DNA from: Bacteroidales bacterium | Lineage (GTDB): Bacteria; Bacteroidota; Bacteroidia; Bacteroidales; Marinilabiliaceae | Length of the DNA: 33,952 nt | NCBI GenBank assembly: GCA_900766825.1 | Contig: CAAFWU010000032.1 | Coordinates: 1-33,952, forward strand | Direction of reading: 5' to 3' | Shown: positions 18,667 through 26,358 of the stretch, piece after piece | Layout: each line of letters begins with the position of its first letter | Numbering within the stretch: the first letter of the stretch is position 1 | Notes under the pieces: model-generated | What the model saw: the letters and a program-made list of their open reading frames with translations, nothing else | What the model was told of the DNA's origin: nothing | Database searches by the model: none | Made by a program: the position numbers and the translations under genes

Positions 18667-19776
18667 ATGATGCACATCAGGAATTATAAGCTAATGGCCT
18701 CATTCCAAATGGCCTTAGTGGTTCTCGTAGCCTTGGTGGCAGCGCCTCAGCGGGCGTTGGCACAGGATGCGTCATTCTCCCAAACCTATCAGGCTCCGCT
18801 CTACTTTAGTCCCTCGTTCACAGGTCTGACCAATGGCACCCGTTTTGGTTTCAACTATCGCAACCAATGGCCTGGCATAGGCAGCGCCTATCAGAACTAC
18901 GCCTTCTCGGTGGACTACTACTTCGACCGTTTCCACTCAGGCCTCGGTCTTGGCTGGGTCTGCGACAATCAGGGCAAAGGTCTGCTCTTGGACCATCAGG
19001 TCAGCCTCTTCTACGCCTACGAGTTCGCCGTCACCAAGAACCTCTTCGTTCGTCCAGGTCTGTCGTTCGACTTCAAACATCGATCCATTGACCGAACCAA
19101 GATGATCACTTGGACCGACATATCGAGCGATGGCATCATTACGGCGGGCAACGGCTCTAGCCTCGATATTGAGAACACCCGTGTCTCCAAATTTGATGCT
19201 TCGGTCTCTTGCATGGTCTATAACGACGACTTCTGGGCTGGTGTATCTTTTAGCCATCTGCTGCAACCCGATATGTCCTTCACCGACGCATCGGACAAGG
19301 TGGGACTCAAGACAACTGTCTTTGGCGGTTACCGCTTCACCTACATGCCCAGCTACCGCGGATCGGAACCTCGAGCTGTGACCTTGGCTCTCAACTACAA
19401 GCATCAGTATCAGTTCAACCAGTTGGAACTTGGCGTATCGTGGTACTTCTACCCCATTGAGGTGGGCGTTGACTATCGCGGTCTCTTCTTCAAGGTGGCT
19501 GGCGAGATCGAGAACAACGATGCCGTGATACCCAATTTGGGCATCAACATAGGTCCACTCCGTTTGGGCTATAGCTACGACTTGACCATTTCCAAGTTCA
19601 AGTCCTTTGGCGATGGTGCTCACGAGGCCTCTCTCATCTACCGCCTCATCCCCGACGACGTAAGGCGTCGCAGCTACAAGATGAAGCCTGTACCTTGCTC
19701 CGAGCCTATCATGGGCTACAGCTATTCGGGCAGTGGCAAGCGCAAAGCAGCCGCTCGTCGTGGCATACGCCGATAG
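18667..19776 (+). CDS. PorP/SprF family type IX secretion outer-membrane protein
   Basis: The product has about 369 residues from ATG 18667, or 368 from ATG 18670. It begins with a clear signal peptide (hydrophobic MALVVLVALVAAPQRALAQ, with cleavage after ALA likely), then the family opening DASFSQTYQAPLYFSPSFTG, with NPA-like SPSFTGL and the FNYRNQWPG segment. The rest alternates short aromatic beta strands and turns, as expected for an outer-membrane barrel, and ends near LRLGYSYDLTISKFKSFGDGAHEASLIYRL. A basic tail (KRKAAARRGIRR) follows the usual end. From family knowledge, PorP/SprF proteins are needed for export or surface retention of type-B T9SS adhesins such as SprB, and are often encoded right after them, as here. 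I chose the start for its signal peptide; AGGGAG upstream may help initiation. Confidence 0.92.
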   Translation: MMHIRNYKLMASFQMALVVLVALVAAPQRALAQDASFSQTYQAPLYFSPSFTGLTNGTRFGFNYRNQWPGIGSAYQNYAFSVDYYFDRFHSGLGLGWVCDNQGKGLLLDHQVSLFYAYEFAVTKNLFVRPGLSFDFKHRSIDRTKMITWTDISSDGIITAGNGSSLDIENTRVSKFDASVSCMVYNDDFWAGVSFSHLLQPDMSFTDASDKVGLKTTVFGGYRFTYMPSYRGSEPRAVTLALNYKHQYQFNQLELGVSWYFYPIEVGVDYRGLFFKVAGEIENNDAVIPNLGINIGPLRLGYSYDLTISKFKSFGDGAHEASLIYRLIPDDVRRRSYKMKPVPCSEPIMGYSYSGSGKRKAAARRGIRR

Positions 19777-19802
19777 ATAGCTCAATCAATTCTCTAATAA
19801 TG

Positions 19803-19852
19803 GCAACAGCCAGAGCCTGTTATGTAGGCTTTGGCTGTTGCTATTTTTTCTA
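19803..19852 (+). terminator. Intrinsic terminator after porP/sprF
   Basis: GCAACAGCCAGAGCC (19803-19817) pairs with GGCTTTGGCTGTTGC (19827-19841) over 15 positions with one G-T pair and a 9-base loop. TATTTTTTCT follows directly. It lies 26 bases after the porP stop and separates the adhesin/porP pair from the next gene. Confidence 0.9.
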
Positions 19853-19890
19853 TTTCCATGTTTTTATGCTTGCCGCTATTATTTTCTCTC

Positions 19891-19930
19891 TTTAACACAA
19901 CCAACTGTTAGTGTTCTACGTTTAACACAA
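19891..19930 (+). repeat. Direct repeat TTTAACACAA, two copies 30 bases apart
   Basis: TTTAACACAA occurs at 19891-19900 and again at 19921-19930, a start-to-start distance of exactly 30 bases, about three helical turns. The copies lie 40-80 bases before the SUMF1-domain gene. TACGTTTA, which overlaps the second copy, resembles the Bacteroidota -7 box, but its last base is A rather than G. A regulator binding site or a weak promoter is possible. Confidence 0.35.
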
Positions 19931-19970
19931 TTGACAACACAACTAATACCAATTCAAAAACAAACGATGC

Positions 19971-21269
19971 ATGAAAACAATTATGGATTTTAACTGCTCT
20001 TTGTGCACCAGACGTAATATCTTGCCCTCGGCATTGATGGCTTTGGCACTAATGGCGGCTGTACCAAACGGAGCTGCAGCCCAAACCACGGCAACCACAC
20101 TGCCCAGTGTGCAGACCATGACTGTTGGCAACGGCAATATCTTCGACATCAACTTCGACATGATATACGTGGAGGGCGGCACCTTTAAGATGGGAGCCCA
20201 AAACACCGACCCAGATGGCGATAACTATAACCCCGACATTTCGCAATGGACCCCAGCCGAGGTGCCTGTTCACGAGGTTACTGTCAAGAGCTACTATATG
20301 GCCCGACTGGAGGTGACCATGGAACTATATGTCAACATAATGGGCGGTAGTGTTGACTACGGCGAGGAGAATTACGCCCAATATATGAGCTACACTCAGG
20401 CCGAAGCCTTTGTAAATCAGCTAAACTATTACTTCAAGGAGGTCAAACCGGACCGTATGCCCGAGTGGGCCGAAGGCTTTGCCATTCCTCATGAGGATCA
20501 ATGGGAGTATGCTGCAACTGGCGGATCTAACCGACAGACCTATATCTATTCGGGCAGCAACAATGCCGATGAGGTGGCCGTTTGGGGCGGTGCCACAGAA
20601 CGCGCTGGCGAGGTGGCAACAAAGAAGCCTAACACATTGGGAATATACGATATGACGGGCAACGCCAACGAGTGGTGTCAGGAGTACTATCCCGTTGGAG
20701 GCGGCGGTGACTATGGCGGTGGCTACCTTGCGCCCGATGGCAACAACCACATACTGCGCGGAGGTGGAGTGGACGTTCGCTCGGCAGAGAAGTTGCGCAA
20801 CACCTATCGAGCTTCGGGTGCCAACAATGCTGCTATGAAATATTATGGGCTGCGCGTGGTGCTCAATATTAAGGACGACTACCTGAACAATGGTGGGTCG
20901 GGAGACTCTGGTGAGTCTGGCGGAGGCACTGGTGACTCGGGTGACACAGGAGGCGATTCTGGGGACTCTGGCGAAAGCGGGGGAGACTCTGGTGATATAG
21001 GTGACACAGGAGGCGACTCTGGAAACACGGGAGACAACCCCAGTGAAGGTGAAGGCGGTGGAGACACAGGCGAAAGTGGTGACGACTCTGGTAACACTGG
21101 CGGCGACACAGGCTCAGGCTCCGAGGAGGAAGGGAGCAACCCTACGGCCATAAAGCAGCAGACGGCTGAGACAGTTCGGAACAATAGGCTAGTAATGAGA
21201 AAGGGCAGACTTTTGGTGATGGATGCCAAAGGTAACCTTGTGGACTTTGCTGGCAGATGCGTCCGCTGA
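19971..21269 (+). CDS. Secreted SUMF1-fold (non-catalytic) protein with acidic Gly/Ser/Asp linker
   Basis: The 432-residue product starts with a signal peptide ending near NGAAAQ and has no lipobox. Residues about 60-305 form a SUMF1/FGE-like domain: DMIYVEGGTFKMGAQ, PVHEVTVKSYYMARLEVT, IPHEDQWEYAATGG, LGIYDMTGNANEWCQEYY, HILRGGGVDV and a closing YYGLRVVLN. The paired cysteines that make catalytic FGE work are absent from the segment after RGG, so sulfatase activation is unlikely. In Bacteroidota the same fold is used structurally, as in GldK/PorK of the T9SS, but those are lipoproteins. An acidic linker of about 85 residues follows, then a short tail (NNRLVMRKGRLLVMD ... DFAGRCVR). The tail resembles the brief C-terminal ends of exported Bacteroidales proteins. 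Its neighbours suggest a surface role, which is inference. It has its own terminator. Confidence 0.8.
   Translation: MKTIMDFNCSLCTRRNILPSALMALALMAAVPNGAAAQTTATTLPSVQTMTVGNGNIFDINFDMIYVEGGTFKMGAQNTDPDGDNYNPDISQWTPAEVPVHEVTVKSYYMARLEVTMELYVNIMGGSVDYGEENYAQYMSYTQAEAFVNQLNYYFKEVKPDRMPEWAEGFAIPHEDQWEYAATGGSNRQTYIYSGSNNADEVAVWGGATERAGEVATKKPNTLGIYDMTGNANEWCQEYYPVGGGGDYGGGYLAPDGNNHILRGGGVDVRSAEKLRNTYRASGANNAAMKYYGLRVVLNIKDDYLNNGGSGDSGESGGGTGDSGDTGGDSGDSGESGGDSGDIGDTGGDSGNTGDNPSEGEGGGDTGESGDDSGNTGGDTGSGSEEEGSNPTAIKQQTAETVRNNRLVMRKGRLLVMDAKGNLVDFAGRCVR
20890..21135 (+). repeat. Low-complexity GDSGESGG/GDTGGDSG repeat region
   Basis: The DNA here consists of imperfect repeats of short GGTGACTCTGGCGA-like units encoding GDSGESGG, GDTGGDSG and variants. 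The protein segment is almost wholly Gly, Ser, Asp, Glu and Thr. It links the SUMF1 fold to the short C-terminal tail and is probably a flexible, extended spacer. Repeat number could vary between strains by slippage. Confidence 0.8.
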
Positions 21270-21316
21270 AACGTTAAATTCAGCTTTGTGCATAGCGGCA
21301 AAACTATTTTTTAGCA

Positions 21317-21364
21317 TGAACTGGGGGCAACGTTACAATGCGTTACCCTCAGTTCATCTTTTTT
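21317..21364 (+). terminator. Intrinsic terminator after the SUMF1-domain gene
   Basis: TGAACTGGGGGCAACG (21317-21332) pairs with CGTTACCCTCAGTTCA (21341-21356) across an 8-base loop, with one wobble and one mismatch. TCTTTTTTTT follows. It lies 48 bases after the SUMF1-gene stop and upstream of the sufB promoter box. Any sufB start before this point, such as the frame opening at 21223, is therefore unlikely. Confidence 0.92.
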
Positions 21365-21390
21365 ATGTAGGCTTAAGACATATTGATTGT

Positions 21391-21398
21391 TATCTTTG
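21391..21398 (+). promoter_or_regulatory. Promoter -7 box of the suf operon (TATCTTTG)
   Basis: TATCTTTG is a perfect match to the Bacteroidota -7 consensus TAnnTTTG. It lies between the preceding terminator and the sufB start, which would give a leader of about 95 bases. A good TTTG -33 element is not visible at the usual spacing; only a T-rich stretch lies upstream. Confidence 0.6.
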
Positions 21399-21498
21399 CA
21401 ATCAAATTTTATTCTTACGCCAAGTGTTGCCTCTTGGGGAGACTTGCAATCTTGCACACCCTCTTCAGTTTGGCAACCTTGCACCAAGGGACCAACCT

Positions 21499-22944
21499 AT
21501 GGCAGATAGCAAAGAGTTGATAGAAGACCTCGGACGTGAGGGTTACAAATACGGTTTCTCGTCGGACATTGAGACTGAGACCATTCCGCATGGTCTGAAC
21601 GAAGATGTCATTAGGCTCATCTCGGCAAAGAAAGAGGAGCCCGAGTTTATGCTGCAGTTTAGGCTCCGTGCCTACGAGCAGCTAAAGAAGATGACCATGC
21701 CCAATTGGGCCCATCTGCGCATTCCTCCAATCGACCTACAGGACATTATTTACTACGCAGCCCCAAAAAAGAAGCAAGCTTTGGGCAGTTTGGACGAGGT
21801 CGACCCCGAGATACGCAAGACTTTCGATAAACTGGGCATCCCCATCTACGAGCAGAAAAAATTGGCAGGCGTGGCCGTTGACGCCGTGCTGGACTCAACC
21901 AGCGTCTCCACAACATATCGCGAGCGTTTGGCGCAGGACGGTATTATCTTCTGCCCCATAAGCGAAGCCATCAAGACCCACCCCGACCTTGTGCAGCGCT
22001 ACTTGGGTTCGGTGGTATCTTATGCCGACAACTATTTTGCGGCCCTCAACTCAGCCGTCTTCTCCGATGGCTCCTTTGTATACATTCCCAAGGGCGTCCG
22101 CTGCCCCATGGAACTCTCGACCTACTTCCGCATCAATGCCGAGAAGACAGGTCAGTTCGAGCGAACTCTCATTGTGGCCGACGACGACTCCTACGTCAGC
22201 TACCTCGAGGGATGCACGGCCCCCATGCGCGACGAGAATCAGCTCCATGCCGCCATTGTGGAGATTATTACCGAGAACCGTGCCGAGGTTAAGTACTCAA
22301 CCGTGCAGAACTGGTACCCAGGCGACAAAGATGGCAAGGGCGGCATCTATAACTTCGTGACCAAACGAGCCCTCTGCCGTGGCGAGAACTCCAAAGTCTC
22401 TTGGACTCAGGTGGAGACAGGCTCCGCCATTACGTGGAAATACCCCTCGTGCGTTCTGAAGGGCAACGGCTCGGTGGGCGAATTCTATAGTGTGGCCATG
22501 ACCAACAACTGTCAGCAGGCCGACACAGGCACCAAGATGATTCACCTGGGCAAGAACACCCGCAGCACCATAATTTCCAAAGGCATATCGGCTGGTCGAA
22601 GCGAGAACTCATACCGCGGTCTGGTTAAGGTGGCCGCCACAGCCGACAACGCTCGCAACTTCAGTCAGTGCGACAGCCTGCTCATGGGCGACAAGTGCGG
22701 AGCCCACACATTCCCCTATGCCGACGTGGCCAACCCCACGGCCCAGATTGAGCACGAGGCCACAACCAGCAAGATTAGCGAGGACCAACTTTTCTATTGC
22801 AACCAGCGCGGCATCGACATCGAGGAGGCCGTAGGTCTCATTGTCAACGGCTACGCCCGTGAGGTCCTCAACCGCTTGCCCATGGAGTTTGCTGTGGAGG
22901 CACAGCGTCTGCTTCAGATATCGCTGGAGGGCAGCGTAGGGTAG
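21499..22944 (+). CDS. sufB: Fe-S cluster assembly scaffold protein SufB
   Basis: The 481-residue product is the usual SufB length from ATG 21499 (MADSKELIEDLG). The frame runs further back to 21223, but that stretch contains a terminator and promoter. SufB is the core subunit of the SufBC2D scaffold that builds Fe-S clusters in the cytoplasm. Recognisable segments are GYKYGFSSDIETE, the IIFCPISEAIKTHPDLV region, PKGVRCPMELSTYFRIN, SYLEGCTAP, KYSTVQNWYPGD, the SQCDSLLMGDKCGAH segment and QIEHEATTSKISEDQLFYC. C391 and E418-H419-E420 align with the E. coli cluster-building residues C405 and E432-H433-E434 by motif spacing. It is the first gene of a sufBCDS operon. Confidence 0.97.
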   Translation: MADSKELIEDLGREGYKYGFSSDIETETIPHGLNEDVIRLISAKKEEPEFMLQFRLRAYEQLKKMTMPNWAHLRIPPIDLQDIIYYAAPKKKQALGSLDEVDPEIRKTFDKLGIPIYEQKKLAGVAVDAVLDSTSVSTTYRERLAQDGIIFCPISEAIKTHPDLVQRYLGSVVSYADNYFAALNSAVFSDGSFVYIPKGVRCPMELSTYFRINAEKTGQFERTLIVADDDSYVSYLEGCTAPMRDENQLHAAIVEIITENRAEVKYSTVQNWYPGDKDGKGGIYNFVTKRALCRGENSKVSWTQVETGSAITWKYPSCVLKGNGSVGEFYSVAMTNNCQQADTGTKMIHLGKNTRSTIISKGISAGRSENSYRGLVKVAATADNARNFSQCDSLLMGDKCGAHTFPYADVANPTAQIEHEATTSKISEDQLFYCNQRGIDIEEAVGLIVNGYAREVLNRLPMEFAVEAQRLLQISLEGSVG

Positions 22945-23066
22945 GGGAGAGACATAGTCCCAACTCGGGGTGTCACACCTCGGCCCTTTAAGTCAATTCA
23001 TATTCTCAGAAAACATAGCACCCTTCCCAAAATAAACGGGAGGCTGCTCAAAACAATATAAGTCAA

Positions 23067-23819
23067 GTGTTAAGCATCAAGGACCTGTATGCCACAGTTG
23101 ATGGCAAAGAGATTCTGCGAGGCATAAACCTCGAGATCAAAGCTGGCGAGACCCACGCCATCATGGGCCCCAACGGTTCGGGCAAGAGCACCCTCTCGGC
23201 CGTTTTGGCTGGCAACCCCGCCTACACCGTAACCCAAGGTTCCGTAACCTTCAATGGCAAGGACCTTTTGGCTCTTAAGCCCCACGAGCGTGCCAACGAG
23301 GGCATCTTCCTCTCCTTCCAGTACCCTGTGGAGATTCCTGGCGTCTCCATGGCCAACTTCCTCAAGGCCGCTGTGAATGGCAAGCGCAAATATCAAGGTC
23401 TTGACCCACTATCGGCTGCCGACTTCCTCAAGCTTATGAAGGAGAAAAAGCAGCTCGTTGAGATCGACTCCAAGCTAACCAACCGTGCTGTGAACGAGGG
23501 TTTCTCGGGCGGCGAGAAGAAGAAAAACGAGATCTTCCAGATGGCCATGCTGGACCCTTGTCTCCGCATTCTCGACGAGACAGACTCAGGTCTCGATATC
23601 GATGCCCTCCGCATTGTGGCTCAGGGTGTTACCAAACTCAAGAACGAGAACAATGCCACTGTGGTCATCACACACTATCAGCGTCTGCTGGACTATATTG
23701 TGCCCGACTACATCCACATACTCTATCATGGTCGCATTGTAATGACGGCCGACAAGAGCCTCGCCCTCGAACTCGAAGAGAAGGGCTACGATTGGATCAA
23801 AGAGCAGTTCCCCGACTAA
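23067..23819 (+). CDS. sufC: Fe-S cluster assembly ATPase SufC
   Basis: This is a 250-residue ABC-type ATPase of normal SufC length. Walker A is GPNGSGKST (34-42), the Q-loop is SFQYP (Q85), the signature is FSGGEKKKNEI (146-156), Walker B is LRILDETD (167-174), followed by SGLD, and the switch His is H203. The start is GTG: the frame is closed by TAG at 23016, no ATG lies between, and LSIKDLYATVDGKEIL is the standard SufC N-terminus. SufC drives shape changes of SufB and SufD with ATP. The 122-base gap after sufB holds a small hairpin (22966-22982) but no terminator, so the genes are probably co-transcribed. Confidence 0.96.
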   Translation: MLSIKDLYATVDGKEILRGINLEIKAGETHAIMGPNGSGKSTLSAVLAGNPAYTVTQGSVTFNGKDLLALKPHERANEGIFLSFQYPVEIPGVSMANFLKAAVNGKRKYQGLDPLSAADFLKLMKEKKQLVEIDSKLTNRAVNEGFSGGEKKKNEIFQMAMLDPCLRILDETDSGLDIDALRIVAQGVTKLKNENNATVVITHYQRLLDYIVPDYIHILYHGRIVMTADKSLALELEEKGYDWIKEQFPD

Positions 23820-23825
23820 AACACT

Positions 23826-24941
23826 ATGCACCCAATGGATGTCAATTCGTTAGACCCCACGGCGCACATTCTGTCCACACCGCCCCGTGGCGAGTATTAT
23901 ATCTACACCCCAATGGCCGCAGCCCTCGAGGGACTGACCGCCACTCATGCTGCCAGCATAGCAATACAAGGCTCTGCTACCCCCGAGCCTCAGTATCCTC
24001 AGCATCCTGCCTTCCGCCAGACCATAGTAAAAACTTTGGTCGACATGACTGCTGACCCCGCTACCGCACAGTTCTATTTCGACCTTTTGGCCAACGCCGC
24101 CGTGGAGTGCCCTACGGTACTCACCCTTGCTGCCGACCGCACAAACATTAGCATCTGCGACAAGACCGACAATGTCTCATGCCTAAACTCATTGGCTGTG
24201 GCCCGACTGAGCGTTAGCGTACCTCAAAACACCCAGAGCAGTCTGGTTCTGAACCTCAAGGCCGCCAACGCACTCTTGGCTCAGACCAAGGTGAACGTGC
24301 TCGAGGGTGCCACACTGAACATGGTTCTACTTCAAGATGGCGACCAAGAGACCCAAAGGCTCTTTACTCGCACATCGGTGGACATCATGGCCAACGCCAC
24401 GCTCAACCTCTATGTGGTGAACCTCAACCCCGCTTTGGCTCGCAACGAGGTGGAGGTCAAACTTCACAACGAGGGAGCTCAGCTAAATATGGGCGGCATA
24501 TATAAGGTGGCTAAGAACCAAAAGGTGGATAACGAGACTCTGGTAGAGCACCTTAAGGGTCATACCGATAGTCAGCAACTCTTCAAGGGCATTGCCGAAG
24601 AGAATGGCGTCATGGCCTTTGGCGGTCTCATTCTGGTTAAGCCCGATGCCCAAAAGGTCAACGCATCGCAGACCAACCGACATATGTTGGCCAGCGCAGG
24701 AGCCCGAGCCTACGCCAAGCCTCAGCTCGAGATTTATGCCGACGACGTTAAGTGCTCCCACGGTGCCACCACGGGTCAGATTGACCCCATGCAACTCTTC
24801 TATATGCAGCAGCGCGGCATCGATGAGCAGACAGCTCGCCAACTCCTCTCCGCAGCCTTTGTGGCCGAGGTAGTGGATCGCATCCCCGACGCTCTGGCCG
24901 ACGTCCGCGAGGCTCTGCATCAGAGACTTACAAACGTCTAA
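23826..24941 (+). CDS. sufD: Fe-S cluster assembly protein SufD (short form)
   Basis: At 371 residues it is shorter than typical SufD (about 420-450). It starts 6 bases after the sufC stop, so the two are tightly coupled. The C-terminal half is clearly SufD: TNRHMLASAGARAYAKPQLE, DDVKCSHGATTGQID, LFYMQQRGIDEQTARQLL and FVAEVVDRI. H312 in CSHGAT corresponds to E. coli SufD H360, needed for cluster assembly. The missing residues come from the N-terminal helical region before the beta-helix core; the protein opens with HPMDVNSLDPTAHILSTPP, and its first clear match begins about residue 25. SufD pairs with SufB on the SufC dimer. Confidence 0.93.
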   Translation: MHPMDVNSLDPTAHILSTPPRGEYYIYTPMAAALEGLTATHAASIAIQGSATPEPQYPQHPAFRQTIVKTLVDMTADPATAQFYFDLLANAAVECPTVLTLAADRTNISICDKTDNVSCLNSLAVARLSVSVPQNTQSSLVLNLKAANALLAQTKVNVLEGATLNMVLLQDGDQETQRLFTRTSVDIMANATLNLYVVNLNPALARNEVEVKLHNEGAQLNMGGIYKVAKNQKVDNETLVEHLKGHTDSQQLFKGIAEENGVMAFGGLILVKPDAQKVNASQTNRHMLASAGARAYAKPQLEIYADDVKCSHGATTGQIDPMQLFYMQQRGIDEQTARQLLSAAFVAEVVDRIPDALADVREALHQRLTNV

Positions 24942-24956
24942 ATACAACACACTTCT

Positions 24957-24966
24957 CCCCCCCCCC
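24957..24966 (+). repeat. Run of ten C between sufD and sufS
   Basis: A homopolymer of ten C bases lies in the 40-base sufD-sufS spacer and ends 15 bases before the sufS ATG. Such tracts are prone to slippage and could change the spacing of the sufS ribosome-binding region. Confidence 0.9.
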
Positions 24967-24981
24967 TCTCATCAAAGCATC

Positions 24982-26202
24982 ATGAGCTACCCAATAGAGA
25001 CCATACGCAGTCAGTTCCCCATTCTGCAGCAGAGCGTCTACGGCAAACCCCTTGTCTATCTGGACAATGGCGCCACGGCCCAGAAACCCCAGCAGGTCAT
25101 TGACACCGTGAGCCGCATCTACCAGACCCAGAACGCCAACATACACCGCGGTGTGCACCACCTAAGCAACGTATGTACCGACCTCTATGAGAATGCCCGA
25201 CGCACTGTGGCTCAGCACATTGGTGCCGCTCAAGCAGAGGAAGTGGTTTTTGTGCGCAACACCACCGAGGCCATAAATCTGGTAGCCTATGCCTATGGCA
25301 ATAAGTTCATTGGTGCAGGCGACGAAGTGGTGGTCTCTGTCATGGAACATCACTCCAACATTGTGCCCTGGCAGCTGCTCTGTGGTCGTACTGGGGCCAC
25401 TCTTCGCGTTGTGGACATGGATGACGAGGGCAACCTCCGTATGGATCAGATGGAGAGCCTCATAGGTCCCAAGACCAAGATGGTTTGCTGCACGCAGGTC
25501 TCCAATGTGCTCGGCACGGTCAACGATGTTCGTCACATTGCCTCTTTGGCCCATGCCGTGGGGGCCGTCATGTTGGTAGACGCGGCCCAGAGCCTACCTC
25601 ATATGCCCATTGATGTTCAAGACCTTGGCTGCGACTTCATGGTCTTCTCGGGTCATAAGGTCTATGCCCCCTTGGGTTCTGGAGCCCTCTATGGTCGCAT
25701 AGATCTTCTCCGCCAGATGGATCCATGGATGGGCGGTGGCGAGATGATAGACAAAGTATCGTTCCGAGGCACCACATTTGCCGACCCCCCCCTTCGTTTC
25801 GAGGCTGGCACGCCAGACTATGTGGCCGCAGCGGGTCTGGCTGCAGCACTGGAGTATGTCGACAGCATTGGCATGGAGGCCATCGAGGCGCACGAGAACG
25901 CTTTGGTTACAAAGACTATCGAGGGGCTTAAAGCCATTGGTGGGGTCCGAATCGTTGGCGAGGCGCGTAAACACTCGGGTGCCGTATCTTTTTTGGTGGG
26001 CAACATTCACCCCTACGACGCTGGCATGATATTGGACAAGATGGGCATAGCAGTCCGCACAGGTCACCACTGTGCTCAGCCCCTAATGGAGCGCTTGGGC
26101 ATCTCTGGCACCGTTCGCGCATCCTTTGGCGTCTACACATCGGAGGCGGACATTGACAAACTGCTCAATGGCGTGGAGTTTGTGAAAAAGATGTTTGCAT
26201 AG
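24982..26202 (+). CDS. sufS: Cysteine desulfurase SufS (class II)
   Basis: The 406-residue product is standard SufS length. It is a PLP enzyme that takes sulfur from L-cysteine, giving alanine and an enzyme persulfide for SufBCD. The PLP lysine is K226 in SGHKVYAPLGSG and the persulfide cysteine is C364 in RTGHHCAQPLM, the same numbers as in E. coli SufS. Other marks are YLDNGATAQKP, NIHRGVHHLS, RNTTEAINLVA, MEHHSNIVPWQ, VDAAQSLPHMPIDVQ and RFEAGTPDY. It closes the suf operon; no sufE/sufU sulfur-transfer partner or sufA carrier is encoded beside it. A run of eight C bases lies in its coding region at 25785-25792. Confidence 0.97.
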   Translation: MSYPIETIRSQFPILQQSVYGKPLVYLDNGATAQKPQQVIDTVSRIYQTQNANIHRGVHHLSNVCTDLYENARRTVAQHIGAAQAEEVVFVRNTTEAINLVAYAYGNKFIGAGDEVVVSVMEHHSNIVPWQLLCGRTGATLRVVDMDDEGNLRMDQMESLIGPKTKMVCCTQVSNVLGTVNDVRHIASLAHAVGAVMLVDAAQSLPHMPIDVQDLGCDFMVFSGHKVYAPLGSGALYGRIDLLRQMDPWMGGGEMIDKVSFRGTTFADPPLRFEAGTPDYVAAAGLAAALEYVDSIGMEAIEAHENALVTKTIEGLKAIGGVRIVGEARKHSGAVSFLVGNIHPYDAGMILDKMGIAVRTGHHCAQPLMERLGISGTVRASFGVYTSEADIDKLLNGVEFVKKMFA

Positions 26203-26246
26203 ATTTGTTTGGAGTAGGAAATCGGTTCCCTCATAGAAATATTTCT

Positions 26247-26287
26247 CAGAACGCTTGGCTATGTGTCGGGCGTTCTGCTTTTTTTAT
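26247..26287 (+). terminator. Intrinsic terminator of the suf operon
   Basis: CAGAACGC (26247-26254) pairs perfectly with GCGTTCTG (26270-26277) across a 15-base loop, followed by CTTTTTTTATTT. It lies about 45 bases after the sufS stop and ends the operon. Confidence 0.88.
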
Positions 26288-26334
26288 TTACCTCACAACT
26301 TGTTTTGCTATAGAGATTTATTCAGGGAATAGAT

Positions 26335-26342
26335 TATATTTG
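26335..26342 (+). promoter_or_regulatory. Promoter -7 box (TATATTTG) of the PD-(D/E)XK nuclease gene
   Basis: TATATTTG matches TAnnTTTG exactly and lies 16 bases before the ATG, implying a very short leader. A TTTTG at 26303-26307 could be the -33 element, but its spacing of 27 bases is longer than the usual 19-21. Confidence 0.5.
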
Positions 26343-26358
26343 TAAAAAGCAAAAGTAA

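Noticed and set aside
19971..21269. Assignment of the SUMF1 protein as an active formylglycine-generating enzyme or as GldK/PorK
   Set aside because: The catalytic cysteine pair is missing, and there is no lipobox as in GldK/PorK; the acidic linker and tail also do not fit.
20879..21301. Minus-strand Pro/Ser/Glu-rich frame opposite the SUMF1 linker
   Set aside because: It is the mirror of the Gly/Ser/Asp repeat and has no start signals or family features.
21223..21498. N-terminal extension of the sufB frame
   Set aside because: It overlaps the end of the SUMF1 gene, a strong terminator and a promoter box. SufB has its normal length from 21499.
22966..22982. Small hairpin CGGGGTG-TCA-CACCTCG between sufB and sufC as a terminator
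   Set aside because: Only seven pairs with one wobble, a 3-base loop and no T-run; sufC has no other visible promoter, so read-through is likelier.
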